DNA of 64,000 bases, taken from Opitutaceae bacterium TAV5 (GTDB taxonomy: Bacteria > Verrucomicrobiota > Verrucomicrobiia > Opitutales > Opitutaceae). The translations under genes were made by a program, and so were the position numbers. The stretch covers positions 3,953,001 through 4,017,000 of the forward strand of contig CP007053.1 in assembly GCA_000242935.3 (NCBI GenBank). The letters are read 5' to 3'. How positions within the stretch are numbered: the first letter of the stretch is position 1; each line of letters opens with the position of its first letter. Shown one piece after another: positions 58,309 through 64,000 of the stretch. The notes under the pieces are model-generated. The model saw only the letters and a program-made list of their open reading frames with translations. It did no database searches and was not told the origin of the DNA.

Positions 58309-59130
58309 TTATTTTGCGAAAAACGGGTTGTGCTTCTTTTCCTGGGCGAGCGTGGTCAGGGGGCCGTGGCCGGGGGCGAGCACGGTGTCGCGGGGGAGAG
58401 GGAGGATTTTCGCGATATTGTTGCGGAGCTGGTCGGCGTAGTGGGTGGGGCTGCCGCCCATCGAGGAGGCGAAAATCGAGTCGCCGCACACGGCGAGCGG
58501 CCAGCTCGCACCGGTGATATAAAAGGTGGTCAGGCCCGGCGAGTGACCGGAAGTGAGCAGCGTCTTGATGGCGAGGTCGCCGACGTGGAACCAGGCGCCT
58601 TCGCTGAAGTTCCGGGCGCCGGGGTGGTCGATCGTCTCGCGTTCGTGGGACCAGACTTCGGCGCCGGTGGCGGCGGCGAGGCGGGCGAGGTCGGCGATGT
58701 GATCCTCGTGCGTGTGCGTGAGAAACAGGTGCCCCACGCGGAGTTTTTCGGCGGCGATGGTGTCAAGCATGGCCGAGCAGTCGGCGCCGGTGTCAAAGGC
58801 CGCCGCCTCGCGCGAACGCGGGTCCCAGACGAGGTAGCTGTTGACCGTCATGTCGCCGAACGCGGTGTTGAACATGGCGAAGCCGCGCGGGAAGGCGGGC
58901 TGTTGCGGGTACCACTTCCTGAGGGCAAGGTCCTCGAGCGCGTCGGGCGAGAGTTTCAGGTGGCGGGCGATGCGGCGGATGACGGCCACGATGGGATCGC
59001 CGCCTTTCACGGCCTGGAGGTCATGCGCGGCGATGCCCGCGCGGGCGGCGAGGTTTTCGTCGGTGATGCCCAGGCCGCGCTGCGCCTTGGCGATGACGTC
59101 GGTAAAATTGTCTTCGAGCGAAATCCTCAT
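58309..59130 (-). CDS. MBL-fold hydrolase with N-terminal helix-turn-helix-like domain
   Basis: A 273-residue protein. Residues about 1-70 (EDNFTDVIAKAQRGLGITDE, NLAARAGIAAHDLQAV) look like an XRE-type helix-turn-helix. The rest is a metallo-beta-lactamase fold with the metal motif THTHEDHIADL, GHSPGLTTFYI, CGDSIFA and APGHGP, as in glyoxalase II-like hydrolases. The start at 59130 was preferred; MPSDFTS seven codons earlier is possible. The fusion is unusual, and the substrate is not known. Confidence 0.85.
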   Translation of the reverse strand: MRISLEDNFTDVIAKAQRGLGITDENLAARAGIAAHDLQAVKGGDPIVAVIRRIARHLKLSPDALEDLALRKWYPQQPAFPRGFAMFNTAFGDMTVNSYLVWDPRSREAAAFDTGADCSAMLDTIAAEKLRVGHLFLTHTHEDHIADLARLAAATGAEVWSHERETIDHPGARNFSEGAWFHVGDLAIKTLLTSGHSPGLTTFYITGASWPLAVCGDSIFASSMGGSPTHYADQLRNNIAKILPLPRDTVLAPGHGPLTTLAQEKKHNPFFAK

Positions 59131-59259
59131 GGAGGTGAAGTCAGACGGCATCGGCGGGTGGCCGGAAGCCAAAAGTCGGAGCCCGTCCGCCTGGCCCGCC
59201 GTTGCCACGGCGCAGATTTGAGGTTTACCGCCGCGGGCCGGCCCGCACGATGGCGCGCT

Positions 59260-60300
59260 ATGCCGAAAAAGCCCGCCTCGGCCGACGACGAGGCTCCGAA
59301 GAAAATTTCCAGCTACACCATCAAGCTCGACGATGCGCAGATGGAGATCCTGCACGACATCTGCAAGGCGCGTCACTGGATGCCGTTCGAGGTCGCGTAC
59401 ACGCGCTTCGCCTACAAGGCCGACCACCTCAAGCTCAACCTCTCCGCCTACACCAGCGGCAAGGTCGTCATCGCGGGCAAGGGCACGGAGGATTTCGTGC
59501 GCGACGTGCTCGAACCCGAGGTCACCGGGGCGCCGAAACTCGGCTACGACGAGGTGCTCCATCCCGACTGGTTCGAGGCCCACGCCGGGCTCGACGAAAG
59601 CGGCAAGGGCGACTTTTTCGGCCCGGTCGTCGCCGCCACCGTGATCGCGGAAAGATCCGCCATCGAGGCCTGGCGCAAGGCCGGCGTGCAGGACTCCAAA
59701 AAAATCACCGGCAACCGCATCCTCGAACTCGACCGCCTCATCCGCGAGACGCCCGGCGTCGTGGCCCGCGCCGTTTATTGCGGCATGCCGAAATACAACG
59801 AACTGATGGCGCGCCCTCGCGCCAGCCTCAACAAGCTGCTCGCCTGGCAGCACGCCAAGGCCCTCCTCCAGGCGCTCGGCGAGAAACCCGTGCCGTGGGG
59901 TCTGCTCGACCAGTTCAGCGAACAACCCCTCGTGCAACGCGAACTCACCCGCCTCGGCGGCGCGCCCGCCGGCTTCGACCTGCGCATGCGCACCAAGGCC
60001 GAAGAAGACCCCGTAGTCGCCGCCGCGTCCATCGTCGCCCGTGCCGAATACGTGCGGATCATGAATATGCTCTCGCAACGCTTCGGCGAACCCCTGCAAA
60101 AAGGCGCCAGCGCCCTCGTGAAAAAGCAGGGCCTCGCCATCATGGAAAAATTCGGCGCCCGCGCGCTCGGCGACTTCGCCAAGCTGCATTTCCGCACCGC
60201 CTGGGAGATCGTGAAGGAAGCCGGCAAGCTCGACGAACTCCCGCTCCCCGAACCGAAGGAGCGCGTCGAGTTCAGGTCGATCGGCCGCAAACCGGCCTGA
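59260..60300 (+). CDS. rnhC: Ribonuclease HIII
   Basis: A 346-residue RNase HIII that cuts RNA in RNA/DNA hybrids. Residues 1-100 form the N-terminal TBP-like domain (YTIKLDDAQMEILHDICKAR). The catalytic centre starts at GLDESGKGDFFGP (Asp 112, Glu 113), followed by VQDSKKITGNRI and the later Asp in DPVVAAASIVARAEY. It is divergent from the MBL gene and 49 bp before rnhB. Confidence 0.94.
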   Translation: MPKKPASADDEAPKKISSYTIKLDDAQMEILHDICKARHWMPFEVAYTRFAYKADHLKLNLSAYTSGKVVIAGKGTEDFVRDVLEPEVTGAPKLGYDEVLHPDWFEAHAGLDESGKGDFFGPVVAATVIAERSAIEAWRKAGVQDSKKITGNRILELDRLIRETPGVVARAVYCGMPKYNELMARPRASLNKLLAWQHAKALLQALGEKPVPWGLLDQFSEQPLVQRELTRLGGAPAGFDLRMRTKAEEDPVVAAASIVARAEYVRIMNMLSQRFGEPLQKGASALVKKQGLAIMEKFGARALGDFAKLHFRTAWEIVKEAGKLDELPLPEPKERVEFRSIGRKPA

Positions 60301-60349
60301 CCCGCATCGCCGGCCGCATCACCGCCCAACCGAAAGGACAACGCACGCC

Positions 60350-61108
60350 ATGCCCAAACGTCCCCAGCTCCGCGGCTTCGATCTCCGGCAACTCGCCGGC
60401 CACACCGGGCTGATCGGCGTGGACGAAGCCGGTCGCGGAGCGCTTGCCGGCCCGGTCGTGGCGGCGGCGGTGCTCGTAACGCGCGAGTTTCTCGAAAGCC
60501 GCTGGGCCGCGCATAACGCCACCCGCATCAACGACTCCAAACAACTTTCCGCGCCCGAACGCGAAGCGCTCGCCTTCGAGTTCGAGACGCTCGTCGCCGA
60601 AAACGCCATCCGGGTCTCCCCCGGTGTCGCGGACGTTTCCGAGATCGAGCAGTTCAACATCCTCGGCGCCACCAAACTCGCCATGCGCCGCGCGCTCGAA
60701 GGCATCTATCCGCCCGATGCGTTTACACGCATGGAGGAGCCCGACCTCTTCTCCACGCCCGAGCAGCTTGCCGCCTGGAGCCGGCAGGCCTCCTGCCGCA
60801 TCATCATCGACGGCCTGCCCCTCAAGAGCTTCCCCTATCCGCATACCGGTGTCGTCAAGGGGGACGCCCGCTCGCTCGGCATCGCCATGGCCTCGATCGT
60901 CGCCAAGGTCACCCGCGACCGGCTCATGACCGAACTCGATGCCACGCATCCCGGCTACGGCTTCGCGCAGCACAAGGGCTACGGTACGGAAGAGCACCGC
61001 GAGGCCGTCCTCCGCCTCGGCCGCAGCCCGCAACACCGCGAGCTGTTTCTGCGCAAACTCCTCGCCGGCCGCGTGGACCCCGCGCAAATGGATTTTCTCG
61101 AAGCCTGA
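60350..61108 (+). CDS. rnhB: Ribonuclease HII
   Basis: A 252-residue RNase HII, which excises misincorporated ribonucleotides. GVDEAGRGALAGPVVAAAV gives Asp 25 and Glu 26; INDSKQLSAPEREAL, IIIDGLPLK and SIVAKVTRDRLM complete the DEDD site; YGFAQHKGYGTEEHREA is the RNase HII tail. It is adjacent to its HIII paralogue. The stop codon is part of a perfect 18-bp palindrome (61106-61123). Confidence 0.95.
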   Translation: MPKRPQLRGFDLRQLAGHTGLIGVDEAGRGALAGPVVAAAVLVTREFLESRWAAHNATRINDSKQLSAPEREALAFEFETLVAENAIRVSPGVADVSEIEQFNILGATKLAMRRALEGIYPPDAFTRMEEPDLFSTPEQLAAWSRQASCRIIIDGLPLKSFPYPHTGVVKGDARSLGIAMASIVAKVTRDRLMTELDATHPGYGFAQHKGYGTEEHREAVLRLGRSPQHRELFLRKLLAGRVDPAQMDFLEA

Positions 61109-61128
61109 CGCCGGCCGGCGTCAGGGGA

Positions 61129-61267
61129 AGTTTGCAGTTGGAAATTTGCAGTTTGTCATTGGCAGTTTGCAACGGGCAAGGGACTGCTGCTCCCGGCGGT
61201 AGTCGATGCACCGGAACATCAGCCGCCACCACCCATTACCAATTACCAACTGCCAATTACCAACTCC
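61129..61267. repeat. Intergenic inverted repeat with GCAGTTTG/CCAATTAC units
   Basis: The left arm (61129-61171) has repeated TTTGCAGTT/GGCAGTTTG words; the right arm (61231-61267) has their approximate complements (AATTACCAACTGCC). It fills the rnhB-kinase gap. A half copy of the left arm is at about 37323-37360. Confidence 0.65.
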
Positions 61268-61304
61268 CGTCCACAGCTTCCCGTCACCGCAAGAGACTGA
61301 ACCC

Positions 61305-62600
61305 ATGTCCGCCGCCAAAAAACACTCCCCCCTCGACCGCGTTCTCGGGCAGATCAACAAGCTCGATACCGCCAGCCTCGCGACCCTCGCGCAGCGGCTG
61401 GCCCGCGAACGCGAGCTGTTCGAGAGCATCTTCAACATCCTCCAGGAAGGCGTTCTCGTCATCCATGCCGATGGTCATATCGAGTACGCCAATGCCGCCG
61501 CCCACCGCCTCGTCGGCGTCTCCGGCAACGCCTTGCAGGGTGATCTCCTCTGGCGCTTCGTCCCCGGCCTGCGTCCTTCGCTCGAACCCTCGCTCGACGG
61601 CACCGCCCCGGTCGTCACCCGCGAATTCGAGCTGACCTATCCCGAATCCCGCACGGTGCGCCTCTATATGGTGCCCTTTCACCCCGACGGTGTCGATTCC
61701 GGGCAGGACCCGGCGCCCCGCTTCGCCGTCATCCTTTCCGACATCACCCGCGACAAGCAGACCACCGAAGAACGCATCGAGAGCGAACGGACCTCCTCGA
61801 TCCTGCTCCTCGCCGCCAGCGTGGCCCACGAACTCGGCAACCCGCTCAATTCGCTCACGATCCACCTCCAGCTCATCGAGCGAAAACTCCGGAAGGCCGC
61901 CGCCACCGCCGCTGACACGGCGGCTGTTCAGGGTTCAGGGTTTCGGGTTCAGAGTTCACGCAAACGTCGCGCCTCTGCCGACAACTCCAAACCCGAAACA
62001 CCAAACTCCAAACCGGCGGCGTCAGCCGCCGCCGCCGGCGTCGCCGAATCGATCCGCATCTGTCAGGAAGAAGTCGCCCGGCTCGACGGCATCATCACCC
62101 ACTTCCTCGAAGCCATCCGCCCGCGCCCGCCCGATCTCGCCGAGACGGACCTGATGGAAGTCCTCGGCGAAGTCCTCCACTTCCAGCAGCGCGAACTCGA
62201 GGACCGCGACATCGTCATCGACGCCGAAATGGCTCCCGGCGTCCCCTGCGTGATGGCCGACCGCGACCAGCTCAAGCAGGTATTTTTCAACGTCATCAAA
62301 AACGCCGTGCAGGCCATGAAGCCCGGCGGCCGCCTGCGCATCAAGTCGCGCGCCGACGACGACTACGTCTATCTGCTCTTTGGCGACAGCGGCAGCGGTA
62401 TCCGCCAGAAAGACCTCGCGCAGCTCTTCCAGCCCTACCACACGACCAAGGCCGACGGCACCGGCCTCGGTCTCATGATCGCGCAGCGCATCATGCGCGA
62501 GCATGGCGGCCAGATCGGCATCGAAAGCCGCGAGCACGTCGGCACCGTCGTCACCCTGCAATTCCCCCGGAAGGAACGCCGCGTCCGCCTGCTGGAATGA
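61305..62600 (+). CDS. Sensor histidine kinase, PAS-HisKA-HATPase
   Basis: A 431-residue cytoplasmic kinase without membrane segments. A PAS domain (about 40-135, [20 protein letters not shown]) is followed by the phosphoacceptor helix [18 protein letters not shown] (His about 175) and an HATPase domain (N box [15 protein letters not shown]1 SGSGIR, G2 [10 protein letters not shown]). Between the two dimerisation helices, about residues 203-241 are encoded by a 116-bp mobile-like element also found in dxs. No response regulator gene is adjacent. NtrB-like, but the signal is unknown. Confidence 0.92.
   Translation: MSAAKKHSPLDRVLGQINKLDTASLATLAQRLARERELFESIFNILQEGVLVIHADGHIEYANAAAHRLVGVSGNALQGDLLWRFVPGLRPSLEPSLDGTAPVVTREFELTYPESRTVRLYMVPFHPDGVDSGQDPAPRFAVILSDITRDKQTTEERIESERTSSILLLAASVAHELGNPLNSLTIHLQLIERKLRKAAATAADTAAVQGSGFRVQSSRKRRASADNSKPETPNSKPAASAAAAGVAESIRICQEEVARLDGIITHFLEAIRPRPPDLAETDLMEVLGEVLHFQQRELEDRDIVIDAEMAPGVPCVMADRDQLKQVFFNVIKNAVQAMKPGGRLRIKSRADDDYVYLLFGDSGSGIRQKDLAQLFQPYHTTKADGTGLGLMIAQRIMREHGGQIGIESREHVGTVVTLQFPRKERRVRLLE
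61911..62026. repeat. 116-bp element with inverted ends inside the histidine kinase
   Basis: Begins GCTGACACGGCGGC and ends CCGGCGGCGTCAGC; the core reads on the coding strand AVQGSGFRV ... [17 protein letters not shown]. It has the same length, frame and nearly the same protein sequence as the copy in dxs. Confidence 0.88.
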
Positions 62601-62936
62601 CGGACGGATCGTCGTGGCGCGGGCGTCTCGCCCGCTTCTGCGGGAGGTGCCTCCCGGGGCGGCGCTCCGCGCCGTCTGCGGGCGGGACGCCCGCGCCACT
62701 TCCCAGGCATGCGTAACATCAGATCTATAATTCATCGTCCGTCATTCGTAATTTGTCGGTTTTTTATGCTTGTTTTTCGACTTGCCCGAAGCACGCTGCG
62801 CGCCGAATTCAACCTGCTTTTCACCCTTTGATCCGCGTCTTTCCCTCAAATTTGAAGAAACCTGCTTTCGTGATTTGACTCGCGTCGCGCGAGGCATTTT
62901 GGCTCCCCCGGGAACCACGCTAAAAAAACACAATTT
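62601..62936. other. Intergenic region before the acidic protein
   Basis: 336 bp with no gene. It has a palindromic repeat at 62614-62699 (separate entry), then an AT-richer stretch at 62720-62775 and the leader of the next gene (62780-62936). Confidence 0.5.
62614..62699. repeat. 86-bp palindromic repeat with GTGGCGCGGGCGTC ends
   Basis: The first 14 bases GTGGCGCGGGCGTC are the exact complement of the last 14, and inner palindromes GGGAGGTGCCTCCC and GGCGCTCCGCGCC fill the middle. The same terminal sequence bounds the repeat inside the alpha-mannosidase. Confidence 0.85.
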
Positions 62937-63734
62937 ATGGCAAAATCATCCAACGCTCTCGACTGGTGCATCGTTCGTCTTGGCGAAGATCACAACTGGT
63001 GGGTCGACGAAGTCAGCGACCCGGTGCGCTGGGATGTTGACGGGCTGAGCATCATTGACCCCCGCCAGGTGGCGCATGTTCTCGAACTCGTCGAACCCCT
63101 CCGCGATTACGGCTTCGATGAAGATCTGCTCGAGGCGGCCTTCATCGCCTTCCGCATCGAGCGCGATGCCGGCGAAGGCCGCGTCCGCCTCAAGCGGGTG
63201 AAGGATTCGCTGGTCGAATCCGACGACAAGCTTTTCGCCCTGGCCGATGTTCTCGACGAGGAAAACGGCCCCTACGCCGACCTCCTCGACCACCTCACCC
63301 GGTGCCGCGTCAAGCTGCTCAACGACATCTTCGAATTCGAGTCCAAGCTCACGGTCGATGAGGTCGAGGACGAGATCCGCGAGGACCAGAACGCCAGCTT
63401 CATCGAAGGCAAGGCGATCCACTGTTTCGAGGAGCTCTGTGCCATCCTCGAGTACACGCCCGCCGGCTGGGATGCCGACGAGGACAGCGACGAGCGCGCC
63501 ACCGGCGAGGAAGACATCGACGACGAGGATCTCCCGGAAATCGACGACGCCGACGAGGAAGCTCTCAAGGGCGACGAATCCCTCAAGTGGGATGAGGACG
63601 AGGAGGAGGAAGACGACGAGGAAAAGTCCGAAGACAAGGATGAGGACGAGGAGGACGAAGAAGAAGAGTCCGGGGATGGTGACGACGATGAAGACGAAAA
63701 ACCTTCACGCAGTCGCAGCAGCCGCCGGAAATAA
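62937..63734 (+). CDS. Hypothetical protein with highly acidic C-terminal tail
   Basis: A 265-residue protein. Residues 1-170 look folded and mostly helical (DPRQVAHVLELVEPLRDYGF, DEDLLEAAFIAFRIERDAGE, YADLLDHLTRCRVKLLNDIF). Residues about 180-255 are almost only Asp and Glu, followed by a basic Ser/Arg end RSRSSRRK. I do not recognise the family. Such acidic tails can mimic nucleic acid or bind basic proteins. No signal or membrane segment is seen. Confidence 0.7.
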   Translation: MAKSSNALDWCIVRLGEDHNWWVDEVSDPVRWDVDGLSIIDPRQVAHVLELVEPLRDYGFDEDLLEAAFIAFRIERDAGEGRVRLKRVKDSLVESDDKLFALADVLDEENGPYADLLDHLTRCRVKLLNDIFEFESKLTVDEVEDEIREDQNASFIEGKAIHCFEELCAILEYTPAGWDADEDSDERATGEEDIDDEDLPEIDDADEEALKGDESLKWDEDEEEEDDEEKSEDKDEDEEDEEEESGDGDDDEDEKPSRSRSSRRK

Positions 63735-63772
63735 TCGTTTGTTCCCCCCGATCGATCACCCATGATTGCCAT

Positions 63773-63802
63773 CGGAGCGGCGGCGTCCCCGCCGCCGCTC
63801 CG
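63773..63802. terminator. Strong GC palindrome between convergent genes
   Basis: A perfect 13-bp stem, CGGAGCGGCGGCG (63773-63785) and its complement (63790-63802), with a TCCC loop, between two convergent genes. No T-run follows, so intrinsic termination is uncertain; the core resembles the repeat at about 23652-23676. Confidence 0.5.
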
Positions 63803-63811
63803 TAATGCAGG

Positions 63812-64000
63812 CTAGTGCCCGCCGAAGATCCGGCGGAGGTTGCGGATCACGCCGCCCGGCGAATTGCGGAGGTTGTCGATCGCCACGGCCACGATGATGA
63901 CCGCGCCCATGACGATCTCCTGCGTGTACTGGGGCCAGCCCATCTTCACGCCGCCGTTGCGCAGGATCGTGATGATGAGGGCGCCGATCATCGTGCCGAG
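63812..64000 (-). CDS. Sugar ABC transporter permease (RbsC-like), C-terminal part
   Basis: The last 62 codons of a gene that continues beyond the window. The segment reads LGTMIGALIITILRNGGVKM, then WPQYTQEIVMGAVIIVAVAI and DNLRNSPGGVIRNLRRIFGGH. The GTxIGALIIxxLxNG motif and the following helix match ribose/xylose-type BPD_transp_2 permeases of the inner membrane. Confidence 0.85.
   Translation of the reverse strand, partial: LGTMIGALIITILRNGGVKMGWPQYTQEIVMGAVIIVAVAIDNLRNSPGGVIRNLRRIFGGH

Noticed and set aside
58309-60189. Long minus-strand frame running through rnhC into the MBL gene
   Set aside because: Only the part from about 59130 down encodes the MBL protein; the rest is antisense to rnhC.

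Overview
The window reads as a chromosomal segment of a high-GC, Gram-negative Verrucomicrobium, most likely of the Opitutaceae (inference). The evidence is an outer-membrane porin ending in Phe, PEP-CTERM sorting tails, single-gene pseudopilins with a C-terminal H-x(n)-DG box, RNase HIII beside RNase HII, Asp23/AmaP-type proteins, and many GC-rich palindromic repeats. Housekeeping genes are mostly single or in short operons. No tRNA, rRNA or CRISPR array was recognised.

Layout. 1-3.2 kb: hemE (partial), hemY, a HIT hydrolase and surE, all +. 3.4-5.4 kb: an RsmB-like methyltransferase and a Uma2 protein. 5.4-10.1 kb: a liv-type amino-acid ABC operon whose two ATPases are fused into one protein. 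10.4-11.3 kb: an Asp23/AmaP pair. 11.4-21.8 kb: carbohydrate locus 1 (GH38 alpha-mannosidase, alginate-lyase-domain protein, clan-A glycosidase, small secreted protein, pseudopilin, PEP-CTERM beta-strand-repeat protein) with a divergent AraC regulator. 21.7-27.2 kb: DTW protein, DUF1328, a lipoprotein, purC, argD and argB. 27.6-30.0 kb: hupE and an insertion sequence. 30.1-39 kb: Nudix, LysM, prmC, prfA, a HAD protein, two small genes with a candidate iron-type operator, a porin, ruvC and hslO. 39.2-52.4 kb: carbohydrate locus 2. Its minus arm holds a GntR/LacI-type regulator, pseudopilin, secreted helical-barrel protein, AGE epimerase and three Gfo/Idh/MocA oxidoreductases. Its plus arm holds a PEP-CTERM protein, DUF4434, a second AGE epimerase and a Na+/solute symporter. 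52.7-64 kb: an MFS pump, rsmB, dxs, xseB, an MBL hydrolase, rnhC, rnhB, an orphan histidine kinase, an acidic protein and the end of a sugar ABC permease.

The two carbohydrate loci share one plan: a divergent regulator, a PEP-CTERM protein, one pseudopilin, and secreted glycan-active proteins. Locus 2 adds import and intracellular epimerase and dehydrogenase steps. A surface glycan-capture system is a reasonable inference, but the substrates are unknown.

The most unusual layer is repetitive DNA. A 116-bp element with terminal inverted repeats sits in frame inside both dxs and the histidine kinase. GC-rich palindromes sit in frame inside the alpha-mannosidase. Several intergenic hairpins share one architecture (short-period arms) but not one sequence. 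The insertion sequence has landed in a palindromic repeat that is now duplicated on both sides. It carries a disrupted AbrB-like first ORF and a nine-A slippery tract before the transposase.
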